NCBI GenBank assembly: GCA_035702805.1
Contig: DASSZN010000079.1
Coordinates: forward strand, 1-21,177
DNA: 21,177 nucleotides
Direction of reading: 5' to 3'
Source: DASSZN01 sp035702805
GTDB taxonomy: Bacteria; Chloroflexota; Chloroflexia; Thermomicrobiales; Thermomicrobiaceae
Part shown: positions 7,317-14,530 of the stretch, in pieces
How positions within the stretch are numbered: position 1 is the stretch's first letter
How the letters are laid out: each line of letters begins with the position of its first letter
Program-made: the position numbers and the translations under genes
Notes under the pieces: generated by a model
The model's input: the letters and a program-made list of their open reading frames with translations, nothing else
Database searches by the model: none
What the model was told of the DNA's origin: nothing

Positions 7317-7349
7317 GTGGCCCGCCCGCCGCAACGGCGAGCGGGCCAC
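7317..7349. terminator. Hairpin terminator after the ABC transporter genes
   Basis: GTGGCCCGC (7317-7325) pairs with GCGGGCCAC (7341-7349). The stem continues past one C/A mismatch with four further pairs (7327-7330 with 7336-7339) around a small loop. It lies 25 nt after the permease stop and 12 nt before the next ribosome binding site; there is no T-run. Confidence 0.6.
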
Positions 7350-7377
7350 ACCAGCATCACGGGGAGGACTGCCGACG

Positions 7378-8010
7378 GTGGAGATCACGACGATTCCGGC
7401 CGGGCCGATCCAGACCAACGCCTACCTCGTCGCCGATCCCGAGACGCGCGAGGCGCTCGTCATCGACGCGCCGCCCGACGCGCTGGCACCGGTGATGGCG
7501 GCCGTGCGGGCCGCGGGCTACACCCTGCGCGAGATCGTGCTGACGCACCACCACTGGGACCACGTCGTCGACGCCAACGCGTTGAAGGTCGCCACCGGCG
7601 CGCCGCTCGCCGCGCACCCCGACTCCCTGCCCGACCTGCGGTCCCCGCATACGCCGGTGATGGGTGCCGAGGTCGCGCCGGTCGAGCCGGACCGGCTGCT
7701 CAACGAGGGAGACGAGGTCACGCTCGGCACGCACACGTTCCGGGTGCTTCACACGCCCGGCCACGCGCCGGGGCAGATCTCCCTCTACGACGCCGAGGAC
7801 CACGTCATGTTCGGCGGTGACACGCTGTTCCAGAACGGCTACGGGCGCGTCGACATCCCGGGCGCCAGCGTCGAGCAGACGGTCGGGACGATCGCCAAGC
7901 TGCTGGCCCTGCCCGACGAGGTGGTCGTCTACCCCGGCCACGGCCCGTCGACGACGATCGGCGCCGAGCGCGGCTGGATGAGCGCCGTGGCCGGCCGGGG
8001 CCGGGCCTGA
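7378..8010 (+). CDS. Metallo-beta-lactamase-fold hydrolase (glyoxalase II-like)
   Basis: A 210-residue cytoplasmic metallohydrolase. GTG 7378 is chosen because GGGGAGGA (7361-7368) lies 9 nt upstream and the protein then starts directly with the family's first strand (GPIQTNAYLV). All expected metal ligands are present: H57-x-H59-x-D61-H62 in THHHWDHVVD, His129 in TPGHAPG, Asp148 in GGDTLF and His188 in YPGHGP. Length and the T-N-A-Y-L opening match the compact hydroxyacylglutathione-hydrolase-like group without the C-terminal glutathione-binding domain, so thioester or sulfur-related substrates are plausible but not shown. Its gene is separated by hairpins from both neighbours and may be transcribed alone. 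Confidence 0.93.
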   Translation: MEITTIPAGPIQTNAYLVADPETREALVIDAPPDALAPVMAAVRAAGYTLREIVLTHHHWDHVVDANALKVATGAPLAAHPDSLPDLRSPHTPVMGAEVAPVEPDRLLNEGDEVTLGTHTFRVLHTPGHAPGQISLYDAEDHVMFGGDTLFQNGYGRVDIPGASVEQTVGTIAKLLALPDEVVVYPGHGPSTTIGAERGWMSAVAGRGRA

Positions 8011-8020
8011 GCCGCGGTTC

Positions 8021-8060
8021 CGCCAGGAAGGGCCGGATACGCAATCCCTCCTTCCCGGCG
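8021..8060. terminator. Hairpin between the MBL-fold gene and the M24 gene
   Basis: CGCC (8021-8024) pairs with GGCG (8057-8060), and after one A/C mismatch GGAAGG (8026-8031) pairs with CCTTCC (8050-8055). A smaller GGAT/ATCC stem (8035-8038, 8044-8047) lies inside. It begins 11 nt after the hydrolase stop; no T-run follows. Confidence 0.5.
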
Positions 8061-8115
8061 AGGTCGACCACTTTCGAATACGGTCGCGATCTGGCTCGCA
8101 GCGGAAGGAACCGCG

Positions 8116-9222
8116 ATGGAGCGCTGGGAGGAGTGCCTGGCGAAGACGCGCGCCGCGCTGGCGTCCGCCGGCTACGGCGCCGCGCTGACCTTCCGCGTCG
8201 AGCACGTGCGCTATGTCTCTCCCTACCGCCCGCCCTTCAGCCTGTCGGTGTCGCAGCGCGTCGCCGCCCTGGTGACGCCGGAGGACCTGGTCGTCTTCGT
8301 GCCGCAGATCGACGCCGCCGGGCTCCGTGAGGCGGCCGCCGGCCGCTTCACCGTCGAGCCCCTGCCGATCAACCAGGCGACCTGGGGCGAGCCACTCACC
8401 CGCGCGATCGCCGAGCGCGTCCCGTCGGGAACGGTCGCGGTGGACGGCGCGCTGGCGACGGTCATGGCGCAGCTGCGGGGCGACCTGTCCCTCGACTCGC
8501 GGCCGTTCGAGGAGGCGCGCCGGATCAAGACGCCGGCCGAGGTCGCCCTGATCCGCGCGGGCGTGGGTATGGTGGCCGAGGCGATCGATGCGGCGTGGCG
8601 GGTGCTGCGGCCCGGCATGAGCGAGCTCGAACTGGCCGCCGTTGCCGAGCACGCCGCGCGGGCGGCGGGCGCCGAGGGGTTCGCCTTCTTCGCCATCGTA
8701 GCGACGAACGGCGACGTGGCTCGCCGCCGCTTCGCGACCGACTACCGCTTCACGGACGGCGACTTCGTCTTCCTGGACCTCGGCGTCGTCAACGGCGGCT
8801 ACTGCGCCGAGTTCAGCCGCGCCACCGTGGTCGGGCCACGCGTCAGCGACCGGCAGCGGGCGATCTTCCGGGCCGCGTACCGGGCCAACCGGGCGGCGCT
8901 CGACCTCCTTCGCCCGGGCGTTCGCGGCGGCGCGGTGGACGCCGCCGCCCGCGCCGCGATCCACGACGCCGGCCTCGACGAGTACCGGTACCGCCACGTG
9001 ACCGGCAGCGGCATCGGGCTGATGCTGCAGGAGCGCCCGATCATCAGCGACCCGTTCGACGGCGGGCTGGACGAGGTGATCGAGCCGGGGATGGTGCTCA
9101 ACGTCGAGCCCGGCGTCTACCACCCGGCAGACGGCGGCCTGCGGGCCGAGGACATCGTGCTGGTCACCGAGGACGGCTGCGAGGTCATCTCGACGTACCC
9201 CTACGACGAGCGTCTCCGCTGA
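8116..9222 (+). CDS. M24-family Xaa-Pro peptidase/creatinase-fold protein with altered metal site
   Basis: A 368-residue two-domain protein: a creatinase-type N-terminal domain (about 1-130) and a pita-bread M24 domain (about 138-365). Start ATG 8116 has GGAAGGA (8103-8109) 6 nt upstream. Several family landmarks are intact, including F-L-D-L-G (Asp221), H294 in RHVTGSGIG, and the two C-terminal glutamates, Glu331 in NVEPGVY and Glu345 in GLRAED. Three normally conserved positions differ: the second aspartate (usually in a D-x-T-R-T motif) is Glu232 in CAEFSRA, the metal-binding histidine of GHGIG is Ser298 (GSGIG), and the following H-E-x-P histidine is Gln305 (LQERP). A standard dinuclear Mn/Co peptidase is therefore doubtful. 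A metal-free creatinase- or ectoine-hydrolase-like amidohydrolase, or a non-catalytic homologue, is as likely. Fold assignment is confident; activity is not. Confidence 0.88.
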   Translation: MERWEECLAKTRAALASAGYGAALTFRVEHVRYVSPYRPPFSLSVSQRVAALVTPEDLVVFVPQIDAAGLREAAAGRFTVEPLPINQATWGEPLTRAIAERVPSGTVAVDGALATVMAQLRGDLSLDSRPFEEARRIKTPAEVALIRAGVGMVAEAIDAAWRVLRPGMSELELAAVAEHAARAAGAEGFAFFAIVATNGDVARRRFATDYRFTDGDFVFLDLGVVNGGYCAEFSRATVVGPRVSDRQRAIFRAAYRANRAALDLLRPGVRGGAVDAAARAAIHDAGLDEYRYRHVTGSGIGLMLQERPIISDPFDGGLDEVIEPGMVLNVEPGVYHPADGGLRAEDIVLVTEDGCEVISTYPYDERLR

Positions 9223-9246
9223 CGCCGGCGGCCGGGGGACGGCACG

Positions 9247-9280
9247 GCGCGAGGAGCGAGGTTTGTCCCGCTCCTCGCGT
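9247..9280. terminator. Bidirectional terminator between convergent genes
   Basis: An 11-bp perfect stem (9248-9258 with 9269-9279), extended by a G-T pair, encloses a 10-nt loop. It sits between the + strand M24 gene (ends 9222) and the - strand ThDP enzyme gene (ends 9316), so it can serve both. Confidence 0.7.
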
Positions 9281-9315
9281 GCACGTCCTCTCGGTCCGCC
9301 GGGCCGGGGGTCCGA

Positions 9316-11160
9316 TCAGCCCTCGAACTCCCCCTCCTCGGTCAGGTGGCGGAGCACCGTCTTGGCGACGGCCAGCGGGCCGTGCCCGTCGCCGCCCGGC
9401 TGCGGCGCCGTGAAGTCCGTCACCTTGTCGCGGAAGATGGTCTCGCCGATGCGCACCCGGTTCGGCTCGCCCCGTACCAGCGCCTTGGAAAGCTCGTACG
9501 CCTGCTTCGGCGTCACCTGGGCCGGCATCGGCGGCTCGTAGGGATCGACGATCGCCTCGATCAGCACCGGCCCGTCGGTGGCGAAGGCCTTGTCCAGGAT
9601 CTTGCCCGCCTTCTTCGGGTCGTCGATCCGGAAGCCGGTCCCGCCGCAGGCCTCGGCGTACTTCACGAAGTCGATCGGGTGTAGCTCGACGCCGTACTCC
9701 GGGTTGCCGAGGAAGATCATCTGCTCCCAGCGGATCTGCCCCAGTACGTTGTTCTTGAACATCAGGACCTTGATCGGCAGGTGGTACTTCACCGCGGTGG
9801 CGAACTCACCCATCAGCATGGTGAAGCCGCCGTCGCCGACCATCGCCACAACCTGCCGGTCGGGATAGGCCACGGCCGCGCCGACCGCGTAGGGCAGCCC
9901 GCTTGCCATCGTGGCCAGGTTGCCGGAGCCGGACACCTGCATCCCGCGGCGGACCTTGACGTAGCGCGCCAGCCAGGTCGTGTTGGTGCCACTGTCGCCG
10001 CAGACGATGGCGTCGTCGGCCAGCCGCTTGTTGAACTCGTAGGCAACCACCTGGGGCTTCATCGGCTTCTCGTCGCGAGAGGCTCGCTCCTCGAGCAGCG
10101 CCCACCAGTCCTTCATCCCCGCCTGGGACTTCTCGAGGAAGCTGCGGTCCGCCTTGCGCTCGAGCATCGGCAGCAGCTGCTGCAGCGTGGCCTTCGAGTC
10201 GCCGACCAGCCCGATCTCGACGGGGTAGCGCAGCCCGATGCGGATCGGGTCATTGTCGATCTGGATGCCGGGCACCGTCCCCGGCTTCGGCAGGAACTGC
10301 ATGTAGGGGTACGACGTGCCGATCATCAGCAGCGTGTCGCACTCCTCGAGGGCCAATTCGGACGGCTTCGTGCCGAGCAGGCCGATGCCCCCCGTCGTGT
10401 AGGGCGAGTCGTCGGGCACCGCGCCCTTGCCCAGGTACGGCTTGATGATCGGGCCGGCCAGGCGGTCGGCCAGCATCTCCAGTTCGTCCGTCGCGTCGAG
10501 CGCCCCGCGCCCGGCGAGGATGGCGACCCTCTTGCCCCGGTTGAGGATGTCGGCGGCACGCCGCAAGGCGTCCGGCGGCGGCACGGTCGGGATGGCGGAG
10601 CGCACGGCGTTGCTGTGTCCGCGGATATCGGAGTCAGAGCGCTCGTCCTCCCCCATCTCCTGCTCCTGGAGGTCGGTGGGGAAGACGATCGTGGTCACAG
10701 TGCGGCGCGCGATCGCGGTGCGGCAGGCCAGGTCGGCGACGGAGCGCACGTGGTCGGCACCCATGATGCGCTCGGTGTAGGCCGACACGTCCTGGTAGAC
10801 GCGCGTCAGGTCGACGTCCTGCTGGTAGTAGGTCCCGATCAGGTCGTGGTAGGTGTGGCCGGCGATGCCCAGGACCGGCTGGCCGTCGGCTTTCGCGTCG
10901 TAGAGGCCGTTGAGCAGGTGGATGCCACCCGGGCCGGAGGTCGCCAGGCACACGCCGAGCCGCCCGGTGAACTTGGCGTAGGCGCAGGCGGCGAAGGCCG
11001 CCGACTCCTCGTGCCGCACCTGGATGAAGCGGACCCGATCCTGAGCCTTGCGCAGCGCCTCCATGATGCCGTCGATGCCGTCACCGGGAAAGCCGAAGAT
11101 CGTGTCAACGTCCCAGTCGATGAGGCTCTCGATGAGGATGTCCGCCGCGGTCCTGGCCAT
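9316..11160 (-). CDS. Thiamine diphosphate-dependent enzyme, pyruvate oxidase/acetolactate synthase-like
   Basis: A 614-residue ThDP enzyme of the PoxB/IlvB superfamily. ATG at 11160 (complement) is chosen because AAGGAGG lies just upstream and the protein then begins with the family's MARTAADILIESL; an in-frame upstream extension to 11277 is Arg-rich and unlike the family. The three domains are visible in order. The pyrimidine-binding domain (about 1-175) has FGFPGDG and the catalytic Glu51 in RHEESAAFA. The central domain (about 195-330) has ILAGRGA. The diphosphate-binding domain (about 370-560) has the GDG-x-N motif region, VGDGGFTMLMGE to MFKNN, near 442-472. It resembles quinone-dependent pyruvate oxidase (acetate and CO2 from pyruvate, electrons to the membrane) more than anabolic acetolactate synthase, since no small subunit gene is nearby, but this remains inference. 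The last 50 residues are a family-specific tail ending EEGEFEG. It is divergent from the DUF2231 gene. Confidence 0.9.
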   Translation of the reverse strand: MARTAADILIESLIDWDVDTIFGFPGDGIDGIMEALRKAQDRVRFIQVRHEESAAFAACAYAKFTGRLGVCLATSGPGGIHLLNGLYDAKADGQPVLGIAGHTYHDLIGTYYQQDVDLTRVYQDVSAYTERIMGADHVRSVADLACRTAIARRTVTTIVFPTDLQEQEMGEDERSDSDIRGHSNAVRSAIPTVPPPDALRRAADILNRGKRVAILAGRGALDATDELEMLADRLAGPIIKPYLGKGAVPDDSPYTTGGIGLLGTKPSELALEECDTLLMIGTSYPYMQFLPKPGTVPGIQIDNDPIRIGLRYPVEIGLVGDSKATLQQLLPMLERKADRSFLEKSQAGMKDWWALLEERASRDEKPMKPQVVAYEFNKRLADDAIVCGDSGTNTTWLARYVKVRRGMQVSGSGNLATMASGLPYAVGAAVAYPDRQVVAMVGDGGFTMLMGEFATAVKYHLPIKVLMFKNNVLGQIRWEQMIFLGNPEYGVELHPIDFVKYAEACGGTGFRIDDPKKAGKILDKAFATDGPVLIEAIVDPYEPPMPAQVTPKQAYELSKALVRGEPNRVRIGETIFRDKVTDFTAPQPGGDGHGPLAVAKTVLRHLTEEGEFEG

Positions 11161-11432
11161 GGTGCCCCCTCCTTGTACGCTGCTCTCCGGGTACCGGTGG
11201 TCCTCGTCCCGCGCGTCCCGCCGACCGTGAGACCGAAGGTCGGCACGGGTCGGGGAGGGCGTGGCGCGTGCCAGCACTGGATCAGGCCCGGCTGGCCGCC
11301 GCGGCGGGGCGCCGCACCCGCAGCCGCAGAGTCGATGCCACAGTCGGTTCCGGGCGGCACGACCCCTGCTCTTACGCTCCAGACGTGGCGCGTCGCGGCG
11401 GACGGTGCGGGACGTGCCGGGGAGGATGCCGC

Positions 11433-11951
11433 GTGGAAAGCCGGGTCAAACTGCTGGGGCACCCCGTTCACCCCATGCTCGTCGTCTACCCGCTGGGGTT
11501 GCTCGGGACGTCGCTGGGCTTTGACATCGTCCACCTGGTGACACAGCGGGCGCTCTGGGCGGTCATCGCCTACTGGCTGATCGCCGCCGGCGTCGTCGGC
11601 GGCGCGCTGGCGGTTCCCTTCGGCCTGGTCGACTGGCTGAGCATCCCGGGCCGCACCCGGGCGCGCGCGATCGGCGCCTGGCATGGCGTCGGCAACCTGA
11701 CCGTGCTGGGGCTCTTCGCGGCTGACTGGGTCCTGCGTCGCGGCGAGCCGGCCGGCCCGGGCGTGCTGCCGATCGCGCTGTCCTGTCTGGGCGTCGGCCT
11801 GCTGATCGTCACCGGCTGGCTCGGCGGCGAACTGATCGATCACCTGGGCGTCGGCGTCGACAACGGCGCCCACCTCAATGCTCCGACGTCGCTGGGTTCA
11901 CAGGACGCGCCACCGCGCCCGCGTGACGGCCGGCGGCGCGTCAAGGTGTGA
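11433..11951 (+). CDS. DUF2231-family integral membrane protein
   Basis: A 172-residue membrane protein of unknown role. GTG 11433 is the start because GGGGAGGA (11419-11426) lies 6 nt upstream and the family's typical opening, L-L-G-H-P-V-H-P-M-L, follows at once. Four hydrophobic segments are visible (about 15-35, 42-66, 83-102 and 108-128), matching the DUF2231 four-helix bundle, with conserved histidines in GHPVHP and in AWHGVGN. The C-terminal 40 residues are hydrophilic and basic. DUF2231 proteins are often found with redox or haem-related genes, and their conserved histidines have prompted cytochrome-like proposals. Here the protein is divergent from the ThDP enzyme. The 272 bp between the two starts hold one 7-bp hairpin (11220-11226 with 11238-11244) and no clear promoter. 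Confidence 0.85.
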   Translation: MESRVKLLGHPVHPMLVVYPLGLLGTSLGFDIVHLVTQRALWAVIAYWLIAAGVVGGALAVPFGLVDWLSIPGRTRARAIGAWHGVGNLTVLGLFAADWVLRRGEPAGPGVLPIALSCLGVGLLIVTGWLGGELIDHLGVGVDNGAHLNAPTSLGSQDAPPRPRDGRRRVKV

Positions 11952-12079
11952 TCGCGGACCGCGCCACCACCGGGGCACGCCCACGGAGACCCAGGCGGCC
12001 GACCAGACTGCCAAGACCGCCAACCTGCTCCCCTACGTCAAACGTGGCGACCGGGGCCCGACGGCGCCGCTCGCCCGAG

Positions 12080-12108
12080 TTGTCCGGACCGCGGCCAGCC
12101 GGTACGAT
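12080..12108 (+). promoter_or_regulatory. Candidate sigma-70-type promoter of the nadC-NUDIX operon
   Basis: TTGTCC (12080-12085) and TACGAT (12103-12108) are separated by exactly 17 nt; each matches four of six consensus bases. The predicted start near 12115 would give a leader of about 33 nt that contains the GGAGGAGAGGGAG ribosome binding site. Confidence 0.45.
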
Positions 12109-12147
12109 GGGCTGCCGAGTCGCGGCACCGGAGGAGAGGGAGCGCCC

Positions 12148-13011
12148 GTGCGGGACGACTACGTGACCCGAGCCATCCATCTCGCGCTGGAGGAGGATAT
12201 CGGCACCGGCGACGTGACCAGCACGGTCACCGTCCCCGCCGGCACCCGGGCGAGCGGTGAGTTCCTGGCCAAGAGTCATGGCGTGGTCTCGGGCCTCGAC
12301 GTTGCGTCCCGGACGTTCCGCGCAGTCGACCCGGGCGTGGAGTTCGCCGCCCTTGTCGGCGACGGCGATCGCGTCTCCCCCGGCGAGCGGATCGCGCGCG
12401 TGTTCGGCGAGGCGCGCAGCCTGCTCGCGGCCGAGCGCGTAGCCCTCAACTTCCTGCAGCGCCTCTCGGGCGTGGCCACCGCCACCGCGCGCTACGCCGA
12501 GGCAGTTGCCGGCACCGGTGCGTGGGTCATCGACACGCGCAAGACAACGCCGGGTATGCGCCTGATGGAGAAGGCGGCCGTCCGGCACGGCGGCGGCCGC
12601 AACCACCGCTTCGGGCTGAGCGACGGCATCCTGATCAAGGACAACCACCTCGCCGCGATCGGCGGCCCCGACCGGATCGCGCGGGCGATCGCCGCCGCCC
12701 GGAGCGGGGCGCCTCACACCCTGCGCGTCGAGGTCGAGGTGACCACGCTCGACGAACTGGAGCAGGCGCTCGTTGCCGGAGCCGACGCGGTCCTGCTCGA
12801 CAACATGGCGGTCGACGTGATGGCCGAGGCGGTCCGTCGCACGCGGGGCCGGGCCATCCTCGAGGCCTCCGGCGGGATCACCCTGGAGACGGTGCGCCGG
12901 GTCGCGGAGACGGGCGTCGACCTCGTCTCGGTGGGCGCGCTGACCCACTCAGCGCCGTCGCTCGACATCAGCCTGGAACTGGCGCTGGATACGGGAGGGA
13001 CGGACCGGTGA
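12148..13011 (+). CDS. nadC: Nicotinate-nucleotide pyrophosphorylase (carboxylating), quinolinate phosphoribosyltransferase
   Basis: A 287-residue enzyme that converts quinolinate and PRPP to nicotinate mononucleotide, CO2 and pyrophosphate in de novo NAD synthesis. GTG 12148 follows a purine-rich GGAGGAGAGGGAG (12130-12142). The family's signature stretches are all present: E-E-D-I-G-T-G-D-V-T-S near residue 15, NFLQRLSGVAT (101-111), DTRKTTPGMR (129-138), RHGGGRNHR (146-154), DGILIKDNH (159-167), VEVEV (194-198), LLDNM (216-220), EASGGI (239-244) and VGALTHS (262-268). Length is standard. Its stop overlaps the GTG of the NUDIX gene by 4 bp, so the two are translationally coupled. nadA and nadB are not in the window, so quinolinate supply must be encoded elsewhere. 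Confidence 0.97.
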   Translation: MRDDYVTRAIHLALEEDIGTGDVTSTVTVPAGTRASGEFLAKSHGVVSGLDVASRTFRAVDPGVEFAALVGDGDRVSPGERIARVFGEARSLLAAERVALNFLQRLSGVATATARYAEAVAGTGAWVIDTRKTTPGMRLMEKAAVRHGGGRNHRFGLSDGILIKDNHLAAIGGPDRIARAIAAARSGAPHTLRVEVEVTTLDELEQALVAGADAVLLDNMAVDVMAEAVRRTRGRAILEASGGITLETVRRVAETGVDLVSVGALTHSAPSLDISLELALDTGGTDR

Positions 13012-13499
13012 GCGAGGAGCGCCCACCACGCAACGTCACCAGCGTCGGCGGGGTGGTGATCCGCGGCGACGCGATGCTGGTCGTGCGCATGACCTACGGG
13101 CCCAACCGCGGGCGCTTCATGCTGCCGGGAGGACTGGTCGACCCCGGTGAGACGCTGGACGTAGCGGTCGTGCGCGAGGTAGCCGAGGAGACGGGGATTA
13201 CGGCGCGGCCGGTCGGCATCATCGGCCTGCGCACGCGCCACGACGGCCCGCACACCGACAACTACGTCCTCTGGCTGCTGGACCACGTCGACGGCGAGCC
13301 GCGGCCGCACGGGCGCGAGAACGACGAGGCTCGTTACCTGACGCTGGCCGAACTGGACGCGCGCGACGACGTCAGCTACCTGGTCACCTACCTGGCGCGG
13401 CGCGTCCTGAGCGGCCAGGCCCACCCGCACCGCCAGGTCGAGGACTACGAGTACCGCCTGCCCGGCACCTCGCCCGGCTCGTGGAAGCTCTTCATGTAG
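13008..13499 (+). CDS. NUDIX hydrolase
   Basis: A 163-residue NUDIX-fold pyrophosphohydrolase. GTG 13008 overlaps the nadC stop as GTGA, with GGGAGGG (12993-12999) 8 nt upstream. The NUDIX box is complete at residues 42-64: Gly42, Glu48, Arg56-Glu57, Glu60-Glu61 and Gly63, in the G-x5-E-x7-R-E-V-x-E-E-x-G-I pattern, so the metal-binding glutamates are intact. Coupling to nadC makes ADP-ribose, NADH or another NAD-related nucleotide a reasonable substrate guess, but no substrate-specific motif was recognised. The C-terminal 30 residues (after the VTYLARRVL helix) extend past the usual fold with a Tyr/Pro-rich tail. Confidence 0.92.
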   Translation: MSEERPPRNVTSVGGVVIRGDAMLVVRMTYGPNRGRFMLPGGLVDPGETLDVAVVREVAEETGITARPVGIIGLRTRHDGPHTDNYVLWLLDHVDGEPRPHGRENDEARYLTLAELDARDDVSYLVTYLARRVLSGQAHPHRQVEDYEYRLPGTSPGSWKLFM

Positions 13500-13530
13500 G
13501 CACGGTGGCACGTATCCGCGTGAGCGCCTC

Positions 13531-13567
13531 GCGACAAGGCCACCGGCGTGGCCGGTGGCCTTGTCGC
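13531..13567. terminator. 17-bp perfect stem-loop terminator between convergent genes
   Basis: Bases 13531-13547 are the exact reverse complement of 13551-13567, leaving a 3-nt GTG loop. It sits 31 nt after the NUDIX stop and 18 nt before the end of the convergent PIG-L gene, so it should stop transcription from both sides. Confidence 0.75.
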
Positions 13568-13585
13568 ACCGGGCGGGGCCCCGTC

Positions 13586-14335
13586 TCAGCCCAGGTGGAA
13601 GTACTTGTACGCCTCGGCCAGATCCATCGCGTCGGCGCCGGGGAAGCGGCGGCTGCGCGCCTCGGCGGCAGAGTCCCGCGCCCAGCGGCGCAGCATCTCC
13701 ACGAGGGCGTCCGCCTCGCCCACCTGGCTCGCGTGCGCCCTGAGCGCCGCCACCTTCTGGTCGAAGGTGCCGGTGATGTCGATCCAGAAGTCGGGGTCCG
13801 TCGTGCCGTCCAGATAGACGTGCTCCACCTTGTGCGGCGCCAACCCCTCGGCCGCCAGTTGCGGGAAGGTCAGCCGGTCCCGCGCCGACGGGAAGACCGC
13901 GGCCAGCGTCGCCTCGCCCATCGCGATGTGGTCCGGGTGCTGGATGTACTCCTGGCCGGCCCAGCGCACCGTTGGATCCTGGCAGATGAGCGCCTCGGGC
14001 CGGTGCTTGCGGATCATGCGCGTGATCGCCAGCCGCAGGTTCAGGTCCGGCACCAGCTCCGCGTCGCGGAAGCGCAGGAACTCGACCTCCTTGACGCCCA
14101 GGATGCGCGCCGCCTCGCGCTGCTCCGCCTCGCGCGTCTCGATCAGCCGCTCCGGGGTCATCGCCGGGTCGTCGCTCCCCTTGTCACCGCTCGTGCCCAG
14201 CACGTAGACGACCTCGGCCCCGCCCGCAGCCCAGCGAGCGACCGTTCCGGCGCAGCCGAACTCCGCGTCGTCCGGGTGTGCCTGCACGACCATCGCCCGC
14301 GCCGGGATCCCGCTGCTCTGCTGCTCGGTCACCAT
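13586..14335 (-). CDS. PIG-L family deacetylase (LmbE-like)
   Basis: A 249-residue zinc-dependent N-deacetylase of the GlcNAc-PI de-N-acetylase family. ATG at 14335 (complement) is chosen because GGAGGAGGG (14338-14346) directly precedes it. The zinc-binding AHPDDAEFG motif gives His20 and Asp23 with the catalytic Asp22, and the second site, QHPDH, gives His133 and His136 (third zinc ligand most likely His136). Length and the F-G-C-A-G-T continuation fit bacterial family members such as BshB and MshB/Mca, which deacetylate GlcNAc-malate or GlcNAc-inositol or cleave thiol conjugates in low-molecular-weight thiol pathways. No glycosyltransferase or ligase partner is adjacent, so the substrate is open. 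Confidence 0.93.
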   Translation of the reverse strand: MVTEQQSSGIPARAMVVQAHPDDAEFGCAGTVARWAAGGAEVVYVLGTSGDKGSDDPAMTPERLIETREAEQREAARILGVKEVEFLRFRDAELVPDLNLRLAITRMIRKHRPEALICQDPTVRWAGQEYIQHPDHIAMGEATLAAVFPSARDRLTFPQLAAEGLAPHKVEHVYLDGTTDPDFWIDITGTFDQKVAALRAHASQVGEADALVEMLRRWARDSAAEARSRRFPGADAMDLAEAYKYFHLG

Positions 14336-14446
14336 CACCCTCCTCCACGCCACGTCGTGTCCGGCCACCGCGGCCGGGTCCGGCGATCGCGCTCGTCGGC
14401 CGGGCGGCGCTCGCCACGTCCTTGCCCGGCCGAACGGGGGAGATCG

Positions 14447-14474
14447 TACAATACCCCGGTGCGACCGTTACAAT
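14447..14474 (+). promoter_or_regulatory. Two TACAAT -10-like hexamers upstream of the small membrane protein gene
   Basis: TACAAT occurs twice, at 14447-14452 and 14469-14474, 22 bp apart, in otherwise GC-rich DNA between divergent genes. TTGCCC (14422-14427) lies 19 nt before the first copy. These are candidate tandem promoters for the + strand gene at 14531; the second copy has no obvious -35. Confidence 0.4.
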
Positions 14475-14530
14475 GTGCTGTTCGCGTGGCGGTCGGGCAG
14501 AGCGCCGCCGCTTGGGATTGGTAGGAGAGG

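Noticed and set aside
7357..9123. A 588-codon minus-strand open frame opposite the MBL-fold and M24 genes
   Set aside because: Antisense shadow of two well-supported genes; compositionally biased and without recognisable motifs.
11161..11277. Upstream start extending the ThDP enzyme by 39 residues
   Set aside because: The extension is Arg/Asp-rich and unlike the family, and the strong AAGGAGG lies directly before the ATG at 11160.
9781..11541. A 586-codon plus-strand open frame opposite the ThDP enzyme
   Set aside because: Antisense to a complete ThDP enzyme and rich in Gly, Arg, Val and His without motifs.
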